From Daphnia pulex (Eukaryota; Arthropoda; Branchiopoda; Diplostraca; Daphniidae): a stretch of 64,000 bases of DNA. Both the position numbers and the translations under genes were made by a program. How positions within the stretch are numbered: position 1 is the stretch's first letter; each line of letters starts with the position of its first letter. The notes under the pieces were generated by a model. The model had not been told where the DNA came from. It was given only the letters and a program-made list of their open reading frames with translations, and did no database searches. This document shows positions 13,937-24,099 of the stretch, piece after piece. The stretch is taken from positions 1,798,001 to 1,862,000 of the forward strand of contig NC_060026.1 of assembly GCF_021134715.1 (NCBI RefSeq). The letters run 5' to 3'.

Positions 13937-15382
13937 ATGACCTTCTCTCAATCAGCCGCCACTCGTTATGGATTGTTAGCGTTGCTAGCTATTCAGGCAA
14001 GTCATATTATTTACTGTATTATAGAAAATAATGTAATAAAAGCACTGTGCATACTTTATGTCAAATAGAATACGGCCACCGTTCTTTGCATGCGGGCATC
14101 GATGGTCAACGCTTTGGCCAATCAAAAGTACCTGGTGTCCACCTTGGTCCTCACCATGGAAATGATTAAAGTCTCTCTGATTGCGGCCCTGATTGTCGTC
14201 ACCGAAGCCCATTTCTCCGTCAGAGAAGCGGCCAAGCTGCTGTACAAGGAGATTCTGTGTCGGCCGCTGGACGCCTTGCCTTTGGCCGTGCCCAGTTTCC
14301 TCTACGTCGTCCAGGACAATTTGATCGTTTTCGCCCTGTCGTGCGTCGACGCCACCACCTACCAAGTGAGTCCATTCATTAGTTGATATGATTAATAGGA
14401 TAGCAGATTGTTAAATATAACTCTTATAATCAGGTAACGTATCAGGCCAGAATATTGACGACGGCCTTATTCGCCAGGATTCTGCTCAATCAAGTCCTGC
14501 CAATCAAGAGATGGCTTTCCCTGTTGCTGCTCATGTCGGGAGTGATTTTGACTCAGGTATAACATCTATAAACATGAGGCCGACAATAAGATCATAGTTT
14601 TTATATCACTCCGTGTTATTTTGCAGGTTAATTTCAATGGGGAAATGGGTGATTTGAGTTGGCGAGCTCAAAGAGAAGACGCGACTTATTTGCTGGGCCT
14701 TTTGGCCATCGGATGCGCCACAATGACCAGCGGATTCGCCGGAGTCTACAACGAGAAGATCATCAAGAACGGGCAGCAACCACTGCTGCTGATCAGAAGT
14801 TTCCAGCTCAGTAATAACATCTATAAATATTACATCTATACATTAATAATATACAGAACATGCTGCTGTTTCTCGATTTCTAAAATTTGACTTCTCATTT
14901 TCATTAATAGGTTTGTTTTGCGTTTTCTTCGCCTTTATGGGCGTCGTGATAAAGGACGGCGTCGTCATCCTGCGCCAAGGCTATTTTCACGGCTACACTC
15001 CCTTTGTGTGGCTCATAGCCACCATGCAGGTGTCGAAATCATTATCTATTAGTTTATATTCATCAATAATACCTACCGAATAATACTGTTTAAAAAAAAG
15101 GCTATTGGCGGAATTATCGTGGCCGGAACGATGAAGTACGCCGACAACATTTTGAAAACGTTCGCCACCGCCCATTCGATCGCCCTGTCCTGCGTCCTCT
15201 CCTATTATTTCCTACTGGACAACGGCGACACTTTCACGCCAACTTTCTTCTTCGGCACTTTGGTCATCATCTTCGCCACTTTTATCTATTCGTCCGTCAA
15301 GACCGTCCCTCATCATCACCCAATTGCGGCCCCGCTTCCGTCGAAGAATCGCCGACTCTTTCCGTACTCAACCAAAGTGTAA
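13937..15382 (+). CDS. Nucleotide-sugar transporter, SLC35A family (UDP-Gal/UDP-GlcNAc/CMP-sialic acid type)
   Basis: Six exons (13937-13996, 14069-14365, 14434-14556, 14627-14810, 14911-15029, 15101-15382) keep phase throughout and give 354 residues. The protein is a ten-helix type multi-pass membrane protein. Family motifs include QNTATVLCMR after helix 1, PLAVPSFLYVVQDNLIVFAL, TTYQVTYQARILTTALFARI, SGFAGVYNEKIIK and GIIVAGTMKYADNILKTFAT. It exchanges nucleotide sugar for UMP or CMP across the Golgi membrane; the substrate cannot be assigned from sequence. The first intron appears to use a GC donor (CAG then GCAAGT at 13997), since reading across it restores the expected I-Q-N-T junction. 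The stop is at 15380-15382. The gene sits between two other secretory-pathway genes on the same strand. Confidence 0.9.
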
Positions 15383-15471
15383 TAAATGGGAAATATTTTC
15401 CCCCATACTTTTCCTGTAATTTTCCTTAATATTATGGCTGTTGGTACATGACATTGTCTCGCACCATATAG

Positions 15472-16788
15472 GCAACTGAGTGTCGTCTGCGCCGGATTCG
15501 TGATCTTATTGATTGCCGTTTTTCTGATCCGTCAAAATAACACAGTCGTCATCGATGCAACTCAATTGGGACCATCGGGAAACCTCCAGCAGGATCGGGC
15601 AGCTCGCCATCACGGCAGTAATCGCAGTTACAACTTGATGGAGGAAACGGAGTTGGCTGATGGATGGACTCGAATCTTCAACAACCAAGAATGTACAATA
15701 GGTGATTCTATTTTGATTTAATCTCTAGTTATATTTCATTCTAATACATATTTGTATATTCTTTGATCCTGATGGGGTATAACTGCAATTTTAAGATTAT
15801 TTAAATGCCAACAAATTAGCGCAAGATCATCCGTGCGTCATTGAAACTATTCGGCGGCATTATTTGAACCAACCTCCGTCGCCGCAGGTTCCGCTCAAGT
15901 TGGACTCGGACGACATCAAGGATCGATCGCCTGGCCAGACTGGCGTCATTATGAAGCTCCTGAAAAACCAGGTTATTATTTATAGCTGTCTTCGAATAAT
16001 TATACGCCATTTATTATATCGATTATAATTACATAATACCAGACGGAGGGATTCTTTGCCGATTGCGGCGCTCACGACGGCGAGTTCCTGTCCAACACAC
16101 TCGACCTGGAACGCAAATTCAACTGGAGCGGCATTTTGATCGAAGCCAACCCGGTAACGTTTCAAAAACTCTTGTCCCGCAACCGGAAATCGTGGGCCCT
16201 ACCGATCTGTCTCAGTTTGGAAATGTTTCCTACCAAAGTATTATTTAATTTTATTATACCATCCGCAAATTAAAGTGATACATACAAAGCTATATATACG
16301 TACGTATATTCGTTCATCCAGGTGAGTTTCCAGCCCAAGAGTGTCGATTCTGGCCACAGTCACATTGAAGGTGCGGCCAAAACTCTGCAGAAGCCTGGAA
16401 TCCCAGGCGTCGATCCTGCCATGATAACCGTCCAGTGTTTCCCGTTCTATTCGGTTCTACTGGCCGTTGGGCGAACTCAAATCGATTTCTTCAGTCTCGA
16501 CGTCGAAGGACACGAACTGAAAATCCTCAAAACAATTCCCTGGCACAAAGTTGACATTAAGGTGAAATTTAGGCTACTATTAATTATGAAAGTATTCCGA
16601 GTGCTAATGCTAATAATACAATCGATTCAAAGTCATTGACAGTGGAATGGGATAACATCCCCGAGGGCCAGGAGGCCCTGACCAGTTTCATGGAGGAAAG
16701 TGGCTACATCAAGATGGGCGCATTTGATTTCAAATGGACCAGAGACGTCATCTTCATCCAAGATCTAATCAATGTCCAATTGAAATAA
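15472..16788 (+). CDS. FkbM-domain type II membrane protein (Star-like); 5' exon not found
   Basis: Five exons (15472-15701, 15820-15971, 16043-16237, 16322-16561, 16633-16788) keep phase and give about 324 residues. A membrane anchor comes first (VVCAGFVILLIAVFLI), then a luminal domain with FkbM-type methyltransferase fold motifs: GFFADCGAHDGEFLSNTLDL (motif I-like), FNWSGILIEANP, and DFFSLDVEGHELKIL. In arthropods this arrangement is typical of the Star family, which assists trafficking of EGF-receptor ligands, and of related uncharacterised proteins. Catalysis is not demonstrated. The first visible exon opens in phase after an acceptor with no upstream ATG, so a short 5' coding exon is missing from this model. 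Possible sites exist in 15383-15471 but none fits the phase. The end of the gene is clear (TAA at 16786-16788). Confidence 0.8.
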
Positions 16789-16913
16789 GCCTTTCAAAAG
16801 TAGCCTAATATTATTCGGTTATATTATAATAGCATGTAACAATTTGCTGTTTCCCGATTGTTGGAAAATAATAAACCAACCGTGTCCTATTCGGTGTTAC
16901 GATAATACCATTT

Positions 16914-17145
16914 AATTGAAGTGAAGCACTGCAGAGTCTGCAGACGACCTAAATGAAAATTCAAAAGGTTGCAGACGACACGACTCACGAATCACGCAGT
17001 GGCAACGCGGGATTATGCGTCACTAAAAATAATTTGTTAAAAAAAAAATCACCGAGTTTTATAGCCTAAAAGTTCAACTGTAGTAGCAGAGGTTCGTCGA
17101 TTATATACAAAAGACAGCGGTAACGGAAAAAAAATTTCAATGAAC
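16914..17145. repeat. Copy B of the duplicated GlnRS upstream segment
   Basis: This copy matches 9211-9360 plus about 9602-9665 in the same orientation, with few substitutions. It has an extra GACTCAC in the block before GAATCACGCAGTGGC. It lacks the ~240 bp that separates the two blocks in copy A. It lies between the 3' end of the FkbM gene and the H4 promoter. Nothing coding is seen in 16789-17481. Confidence 0.8.
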
Positions 17146-17389
17146 CTACAAAACAGCTTGAAGAAAAATAATCGCATTTGCTGCTTCCGTTAGCCTGGAT
17201 TACAGTGTTGAATGAGCAGTGTAATTGGTATGAGCCTTTCACACGAAATAGATACATATCCGTGAAAGTTGACCGACTTTCTGGGTTCTGCGCTGTTATA
17301 TCAAGTTACTCACGTTCCCGACGCTACAGAACGTACACAAAAACAAATTTTCCCATTGGTCGGGAGCGTGACTAGCTGAGCCAAGGAAG

Positions 17390-17793
<404 letters not shown>

Positions 17794-17845
17794 ATTCCAA
17801 ATTCATAACAAAAATTCCATCATCTGAACAAACCAACAATCCAAC

Positions 17846-17861
17846 GGCTCTTTTGAGGGCC
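17846..17861 (+). terminator. Histone 3' stem-loop of H4 (cluster 1)
   Basis: GGCTCT-TTTG-AGGGCC forms a 6-bp stem with one G-T wobble and a four-base loop, followed by ACCA and a purine-rich AGAAAAAGAAA downstream element. The loop differs from the usual TTTC but keeps T at positions 1 and 3. Confidence 0.9.
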
Positions 17862-17879
17862 ACCAAGAATTACAGAAAA

Positions 17880-18431
17880 AGAAAATAACTGTCGCTACTA
17901 TTGATTGCTCTTTCGTGAATAAAAGTAGCTAAAGTTAGAGTAGTAATAAAAGATTGCAGTTACCACTTGAATGTAAAGAAATGCCGGAGGAGTAACGGAA
18001 TGACAGCTGCAAGAAAATTTCCCAGCGTACCTTGAATGGACTGCAGGTATTATTTTAAGTATTATTTAAGTTTATTGTCCTATTTTTTCGTAGACGTAAA
18101 AGTGGAATGTAATCAAAAGCTAAGTAAAAAAGAAATCTATTCGTATTCAGGTTTTCCCTCAACTTGTTTATGGATTTATACGATGCGTCAGCCAAACTGA
18201 AAGCGGACAGACTTCTATGTTAGTCATATGTTTAGAAATAAATCCGAGTACACATAAAGACCAGGTAAACCATTGAAACTATATTTTACGTTAAATATTC
18301 TGGTACACAATAGCGACGCTTCAGATAATATGATACAACATTGATGCAAAGCATACAGGCAAAATTCACTAGACAGATTGGGAAGACAAAGGACCCTAGT
18401 TGCTGCGTTTGCTCTTTTCAATAGTTTTGGT
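17880..18431. other. Spacer between convergent H4 and H2B genes
   Basis: About 550 bp of AT-rich sequence holding no gene, repeat or RNA that I can recognise. Confidence 0.6.
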
Positions 18432-18447
18432 GGCCCTCACAAGGGCC
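18432..18447 (-). terminator. Histone 3' stem-loop of H2B (cluster 1)
   Basis: On the minus strand GGCCCT-TGTG-AGGGCC is followed by ACCA. The loop TGTG is unusual, but the T residues at loop positions 1 and 3 are kept. Confidence 0.88.
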
Positions 18448-18499
18448 GTTATGACGGAACTGAAAGAGGAGGTTGTATAACGACGAATTGATGAATTTT

Positions 18500-18871
18500 C
18501 TACTTGGTGCTGGTGTACTTGGTCACTGCCTTGGTGCCTTCAGACACAGCGTGCTTGGCCAACTCACCGGGCAAAAGCAGACGGACGGCCGTCTGGATTT
18601 CCCGGCTAGTGATGGTCGAACGCTTGTTGTAGTGGGCAAGACGAGACGACTCTCCAGCGATGCGCTCGAAAATGTCGTTGACGAAGCTGTTCATGATGGT
18701 CATGGCTTTGGAGGAGATGCCAGTGTCGGGGTGGACCTGCTTCAACACTTTGTAGATGTAAATGGCGTAGCTCTCCTTCCTCCTGCGTTTCTTCTTTTTA
18801 TCGCCCTTTGTGATGTTTTTCTGAGCTTTCCCCGCTTTCTTCGCAGCTTTTCCACTTACTTTTGGAGGCAT
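18500..18871 (-). CDS. H2B: Histone H2B (cluster 1)
   Basis: Intronless, 123 residues, starting [20 protein letters not shown] and ending AVTKYTSTK, as in arthropod H2B. It dimerises with H2A. It differs from the cluster 2 H2B at two N-terminal tail positions (Thr21 instead of Ala and Arg30 instead of Lys). It is divergently paired with the H2A gene at 19213 and convergent with H4 at 17482. A 3' stem-loop lies at 18432-18447. Confidence 0.97.
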   Translation of the reverse strand: MPPKVSGKAAKKAGKAQKNITKGDKKKKRRRKESYAIYIYKVLKQVHPDTGISSKAMTIMNSFVNDIFERIAGESSRLAHYNKRSTITSREIQTAVRLLLPGELAKHAVSEGTKAVTKYTSTK

Positions 18872-19212
18872 GACGAACGAATTTTAGGTGCGACACAATA
18901 CGTGAATAAATTTGGTTGAACTATTTATGGGACCGACTTTGCTGGTTTGCTTTTATATGACGATCTGAGAAGTAGAGGAAGCCAATTTATTGTCTGCTGG
19001 TAGCCAGAATGTTCGTGAAAGAGGAAATTTCGGGAGCCGGGAGAGGTCGGGAAAGGCGGGGCTTCACACAAACAAAACTTTGATTGGTCGTCTTTTGGCT
19101 ACTCGACGTTGAAGGGAAAGCTTTAAATAGAGGTGGAATTTCTTTGTCACGCTTATTGCGTTGTTGTGGTTTATCACGAAAACACGTTCTTTTATTTACT
19201 CTCAAACTCATC
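18872..19212. promoter_or_regulatory. Shared divergent promoter of H2B and H2A (cluster 1)
   Basis: The 341-bp region between the divergent start codons holds a minus-strand TATA-like CATAAATAG near 18924 and a plus-strand TTTAAATAGAGG near 19123. CCAATCA/TGATTGG-type boxes (TTGATTGG at 19079) suggest CCAAT elements. It is expected to be S-phase regulated, as is usual for these genes; no operator-like element is identified. Confidence 0.55.
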
Positions 19213-19593
19213 ATGTCTGGCCGCGGCAAAGGAGGCAAAGTAAAGGGAAAGTCAAAGACCCGTTCCAGCAGGGCCGGACTTCAATTCCCCGTCGGTCGTA
19301 TCCATCGAATGCTCCGCAAGGGCTCGTACGCTGAACGCGTTGGTGCCGGTGCCCCCGTCTACTTGGCTGCCGTCATGGAGTACTTGGCCGCTGAGGTCCT
19401 CGAGTTGGCCGGTAACGCCGCCCGTGACAACAAGAAGACCCGTATCATCCCTCGTCACTTGCAATTGGCTATCCGCAACGACGAAGAGTTGAACAAACTT
19501 CTCTCCGGTGTTACAATTGCCCAGGGTGGTGTCTTGCCTAATATCCAGGCCGTTCTCTTGCCCAAGAAGACCGACAAACCCGCCAAGGCTTAA
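19213..19593 (+). CDS. H2A: Histone H2A (cluster 1)
   Basis: Intronless, 126 residues, starting [20 protein letters not shown] and containing the H2A core [17 protein letters not shown]. The end ([12 protein letters not shown]) has no SQ motif, so this is canonical H2A and not H2A.X. The in-frame upstream extension is ignored because the ATG at 19213 begins the conserved protein. The protein is identical to the H2A copies at 35756 and 61791. Confidence 0.97.
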   Translation: MSGRGKGGKVKGKSKTRSSRAGLQFPVGRIHRMLRKGSYAERVGAGAPVYLAAVMEYLAAEVLELAGNAARDNKKTRIIPRHLQLAIRNDEELNKLLSGVTIAQGGVLPNIQAVLLPKKTDKPAKA

Positions 19594-19629
19594 ATTACCT
19601 ATCCACTCCCGAAAAACAAACAAAAAAAC

Positions 19630-19645
19630 GGCTCTTCTCAGGGCC
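19630..19645 (+). terminator. Histone 3' stem-loop of H2A (cluster 1)
   Basis: GGCTCT-TCTC-AGGGCC followed by ACCA. The loop TCTC is atypical but keeps T at positions 1 and 3. Confidence 0.85.
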
Positions 19646-19659
19646 ACCATCTTTTTTTC

Positions 19660-20219
19660 AGAAAAGAGTTTACCTGTCCAAGAATAATTCAAAGCCAAAG
19701 ATTTTTCAAAAAATAGTGTAATTTAGGGTAATACGCAATAAAGCCAATCAAGACACTGACACAGCAAAATCTCCCAACAGATTTGTGGGTTGAAATCCCA
19801 TGAAAATTGTGGGCTGACGAGGGAATCGCATGCGCAGTACTCGAGTCCGTCCTCTATTTCCAGCAAAGGTCGAAAGGATAATTACGGTATTTTGCTCGAG
19901 GAACAGAACAACAACAGCAGCTGGGCTGGATCTCCTTTGTTATCCTGCTGGCCTCGTCACTGCCAACAGCAAAAGATCTATACACACGAATGGCGTAACA
20001 AAATAACTTGGCAGAATGTGATTGATTCGTGAACAAACAGCCACCAGATCCAAAATTCCACATCCATAAATCGTGACACTGTGACACACAATAAGTCTTT
20101 GTTCAATATTTTCCCTTCAGTTTATTTAGGTACAACATTTAAAAAAAGCCACTCGTTTTCAAAACAGAATAACAATTTAAAAAATAATACTATAAATAGT
20201 GACGACTCGTCGAAATTAT
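19660..20219. other. Spacer downstream of histone cluster 1
   Basis: No convincing gene. This is AT-rich sequence with short open frames of no protein-like composition. Confidence 0.5.
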
Positions 20220-20711
20220 TTAAGAACGACAATTTATTTCAGCGGTGGGTTTCTTATTTTCCGATAATAATTCTTCGGTGGGAAAGAAGACCCGCTGTGT
20301 AAATGTGCGAGATTCCTCGAAACCAGTCTGGCAGCCTTTGAGCAATTGTTGAAATTTTTCGGACGTTTCGCACAACTTTCGCTCTTCTTCTTCAGCAGCA
20401 CTAGGCGGAGGAGGAACGACCTTGCGGGTGTCAAAGGGATTCTTGTAGTCGATTGGGATCAACGTCTTGTAATCGTGCTGATAGGTACTTTCCATCGGCC
20501 CGTAACTCGCCGAGTGATTCCAAAATGCAGTTGACGCAGGCGGTTGGGCTCTGACTGTTGGACAAATCACAACCGGCTTCCGGTAATCGTGTTGGTACGT
20601 GCTCTCCATCGGACCGTAACGGATAGCTGGATTCCATAGTTCAGCCGACGGAGTCGTGTCGAATCTGAGCCGATTTAATTTGTCGCAAACGAACGAATCT
20701 GTTTTCTTCAT
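20220..20711 (-). CDS. Unrecognised protein with repeated YGPMESTYQHDY motif
   Basis: Single-exon reading frame of 163 residues from the ATG at 20709-20711 (MKKTDSFVCDKLNRLRF). The frame stays open another 20 codons upstream without an ATG. Two repeats of about 37 residues share FWN or LWN followed by YGPMESTYQHDY, then a basic-hydrophobic stretch. The C-terminal half has a PPPPSAAEEEERK segment and a probable helix (SEKFQQLLKGCQTGFEESR). Tandem STY-x-x-DY motifs of this kind occur in some ciliary or axonemal microtubule-inner proteins, so a ciliary role is a weak guess only. Its start codon lies head to head with that of the RING gene at 20730. Confidence 0.6.
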   Translation of the reverse strand: MKKTDSFVCDKLNRLRFDTTPSAELWNPAIRYGPMESTYQHDYRKPVVICPTVRAQPPASTAFWNHSASYGPMESTYQHDYKTLIPIDYKNPFDTRKVVPPPPSAAEEEERKLCETSEKFQQLLKGCQTGFEESRTFTQRVFFPTEELLSENKKPTAEINCRS

Positions 20712-20729
20712 CCTACTGGAATAATCAAT

Positions 20730-21611
20730 ATGGCCATGTACTGGTTCACTCAACTTTCTCCGGCTGGCCAAGCAGCAGCCGCAGCTATTCCAGGTAGACT
20801 TTTTCGTTTCAATTCCGGCAGGATTTTTTTAAAAAAAGACTAACACACCTGATATTCCAATGGGCTAATTTGGCTAATGCAAGTCGACTACTAAGTTGCT
20901 TTCAATATGTTCAAGGGCTTCTACTAGTACAGTCAACGTCACTCGAACGTTATTCTTTTGGTTCATTTCATTTACTACTATTATTTCCCTCCAACAGAAT
21001 TCATTCTAGGAATCCTCTTTTGCGGAATGATTGCGCTGGCATGGAAGACGGCAGTTTGGATTCACCGGTCCACATTCCGAGTTGTATTCATGTGCCGAGT
21101 GTCGGACGTCTTGCGATTCCTCTTCTCAACCGAAAATATTAAAAACAATCAAGAAAATGTCATCCGACTGATGATTCTCGACAGTTCAACTCGACTCGAT
21201 TACGACGACGGCCAGTGCGCCATTTGCCTCGGCCCTCACGTCAAGAAATCACGGACCAGTTGCGGTCACGTTTTCTGTCTGAAATGTCTCGTCCAATGGT
21301 CCCGGATCAAATTGGAATGCCCGACCTGCAAGCACCCGTTCGACGCCTTTTGCAAAGGAATCCAACCGTTCGACAACAACTATTACGCCTTGCAGCAATT
21401 TGAACGAGGGAATCTCCATCACATTTTTATTGAGATGTTGCTGGTTGTGCTGTTGCCGGCCGCCATCATCGGATGGACCGTTTACTTCGCCGCTGGATGG
21501 ATCATGTTGAAAATTCTGAATTACGCCGTGTCGTCCCAAACGGTCACCCATTTTCTGGCGTTCAGGACGACAGTCAATTCGCACGGGGCAGTCCCGCTGA
21601 CCGGTCATTAG
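20730..21611 (+). CDS. RING-finger membrane protein, probable E3 ubiquitin ligase
   Basis: Two exons (20730-20793 and 20998-21611) join in phase to give 225 residues. The first encodes MAMYWFTQLSPAGQ and an Ala run. The second opens with a membrane segment (FILGILFCGMIALAW). A C3HC4 RING lies around residues 93-133: CAIC, then CGHVFCLKC, then CPTC. The shape CxHxFCxxCLxxWSxxKxxCPxCKxPF resembles TOPORS-type RINGs. A second hydrophobic segment follows (MLLVVLLPAAIIGWTVYFAA). An E2-recruiting ligase on an internal membrane is inferred; substrates are unknown. The short first exon was assigned because it restores an ATG and phase; the frame of exon 2 alone lacks an ATG. Confidence 0.75.
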
Positions 21612-22284
21612 CTTTGAATATGTTTTTGGGTTGATTGGTGTGTTAAGATGCATATTCATTAACGTGATATTGCAATCAGACTTGTGATCAAAATTTTTTA
21701 TTTGTTTGGACTTCAAAACCGGAAATTTACGTTATAGAAATACACCTGTTTTATCTTGTATTATTTTATGACATTTACTTTGATTGGGACGTATTTTTTA
21801 GTGGCACGTGTCGAAGGTTTCAAGGTAATTAAGAGAAGAGGGAAGCTTTTGTGTTTTGCGGACCCAACCTCCGTCTAATCGATAATGGCGGTCGTACACT
21901 GTCTGACATGAATACTTGAGTGTCTTTGCTTTCATTTGTGATGTAATGTCGACTCTTCTCTGCGCAATAATTCGCTTCAGCGTGATCATAGCGCAAGGAA
22001 TACAACCGAATTTTTCACAGCGGGATGGGGTAACCTTTCTCGTTCCCCAAATAAATTCACTTCAACAGGTAAGTTTAACTCAAAAGTATCATTTCCTGCT
22101 GTGAAAGCAAATCAGCAAGACGTCTGTAAGACAAGGTAGAAGTGTACTGAAGGTAAAATAGTGTCATTATTTTCAGTGTTCTTTTACTGAAATGTTTAAA
22201 TTCTTATGATATAAGTTACATTCTTATTGTTTTGTCTATTTGATTTTTAGATCTTAACTTAAGCAATCCATACAACTCTAAAAA
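21612..22284. other. Spacer and 5' UTR exon/intron of the first ACBP gene
   Basis: A strong donor (CAACAG then GTAAGT at 22069) and an acceptor (TTTTTAG at 22244-22250) indicate a non-coding first exon ending at 22068, joined to the exon starting at 22251. Nothing else is recognised. Confidence 0.5.
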
Positions 22285-22708
22285 ATGTCTCTGGATGAAG
22301 TAAGTGTACACTATTTTATGTAAGCACACTATACTTGAGTGTAATTGAATTTGATATTTTCCCAGAAATTCAACAAAGCTGCCGAGGCCATCAGGACCAT
22401 GACTACCGCTCCCTCAGATGATGAAATGAAGGAGATTTACGCCCTGTACAAGCAGTCCACTGTTGGTGATGTCAATACCGGTGAGCATTGCATCTTGACT
22501 AGACTCGTTTTTTAAAATGTTTTTAAAAATGTCTGACTTATCCATAAATTGTGAATGATTAGCTCGCCCGGGAATGCTGGACCTGAAAGGAAAAGCTAAA
22601 TGGGATTCTTGGGAGGCCAAGAAAGGCATGTCCCTCGATGCTGCCAAGGAAGCCTACGTGTCAAAGACGGAAGAGTTGGTGACCAAGTACAGCGCATCCA
22701 GCGCTTAA
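22285..22708 (+). CDS. ACBP: Acyl-CoA-binding protein (first of a tandem pair)
   Basis: Three coding exons (22285-22299, 22366-22480, 22563-22708) give 91 residues, the usual length of a single-domain ACBP/DBI. Family features include KFNKAAEAI at helix 1, then [15 protein letters not shown] and [20 protein letters not shown] followed by KGMS. The YxxYKQ(A/S)TxGD, KxKW and AKxxYV positions that bind the CoA head group are present. It buffers and delivers long-chain acyl-CoA in the cytosol. The very short first coding exon (MSLDE) and both intron positions are shared with the second copy at 23676, showing tandem duplication. Confidence 0.95.
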
Positions 22709-23675
22709 ATATTTGATCGTCTCTGCTCTATCGTTGATTGCTTTAGACGTTTACGGGTTGTTGTTTTTGTCAAGTATTGTATTTTCAATGCTCAAGTTAA
22801 TTTGTTACATCATCAGTACACCTTACGGACTGAGTTTGCAATTGTTATTGTCTTTTTAAATTATTTCCAGAGAATTGTATTTTTCGATTTTCTTAAAATT
22901 CATTTGTGGGTTTAATTCAAATTTGGTGTGAGCTTGTAGGCTATTTTTCAGGTACGCTCGCATCGTGTGATTGACCTTGACGTCGGAAAATCCTGAAATT
23001 TGGTCTACGTGCCGTTTATCAGGTAAACTTCAAAAGTTTTGTCGTCTGTGACTATTCTCCGAAATAATCTAATAGGCGACACATTAAAGAAGGTGACCTT
23101 GCCATTAGATGATAGATTCTTGTTATTCCTGGGTATTTTCATTTTCACACTTCAGCAGTTTTTTAAATCGCTAGAGAGTTGCGCTATGACCATTTGCTGG
23201 AGTTTTCCTTTACGGTTGATAATTAACCATTTCTTATTTTTCGATTAAGTGTATTCCCCATCGACATGTTTTAGGCTAAGTCTGGAATTCGCCCCTTTTA
23301 TTGTGTCTTAAAACTGGTTAATTTGAAGTATTTTGGTGTTGTTTATCTGGTGTAGAACATTGGTGAAATTTGTTTGAAATTGATCATGTAAAAGCTTCTT
23401 GAACGGGGATTGAATCAAACGATTCACGACTTGTCTTACTAGTTCGATATCTTTTTATCTTTGTTTGCATTTGGTAAGTCACTGATAGCCTTGATTTTAA
23501 TCTACGATTTATCTAGCCAAGCGACCAAGCCCTGTCTGATTGGTGTCTCAGTGTCATTGAGTCCCGATTTTTCAAGTTACCAAGTGCAAAAGGTATTTGA
23601 AGTAGGAAATTAATATTTAACAGCTCTAAAAATCTGTTCTCAATTATTTTATAGGATATTCATAGCCAACACACA
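22709..23675. other. Spacer between the two ACBP genes, with 5' UTR exon of the second
   Basis: A donor GTAAGTC at 23474 and an acceptor ending at 23654 suggest a 5' UTR exon ending near 23473 for the second gene, mirroring the layout of the first. No other feature is seen. Confidence 0.45.
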
Positions 23676-24099
23676 ATGTCTCTGGATGAAGTGAGTAGTT
23701 TTATTACAGTGCTCACGTTTTACCTCTTGGTGTATGAAGTAAATTTAATTACGTTTATTTCGGCAGAGATTTAACAAAGCGGCTGAGGATATCAAGACAT
23801 TGACTGTCCGGCCGACAGATGACGAACTCAAAGAGATTTATGCTTTGTTCAAGCAAGCCACTGTTGGAGATGTTAACGTCGGTTAGTATTATACAAATCT
23901 CTTTGGCTTAAATTTATGTCATGTTAACGTTGTGGATATTTTGATATTTTCTAATAAATCAGCTCGACCTGGAATGATGGACTTCAAAGGAAAAGCGAAA
24001 TGGGACGCTTGGGAATCGAAGAAAGGCATGTCCTCCGAGGCTGCCAAAGAAGCCTACATCTTGAAATCAGCCGAGTTGGTGGCCAAATACAGAAAGTAG
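23676..24099 (+). CDS. ACBP: Acyl-CoA-binding protein (second of a tandem pair)
   Basis: Three exons (23676-23690, 23767-23881, 23963-24099) give 88 residues. The same MSLDE first exon and identical intron positions are found in the upstream copy. The ligand-binding core is kept ([33 protein letters not shown]). It diverges in helix 1-2 ([14 protein letters not shown]) and ends KYRK without the SASSA tail of the first copy. The reading frame is intact, so both copies look functional; different tissue use is possible but not visible here. Confidence 0.94.

Noticed and set aside
18473..18919. Long open frames antisense to histone genes (also at 19252, 33396, 35025, 62495)
   Set aside because: Shadows created by histone codon bias; no independent promoter or protein features.
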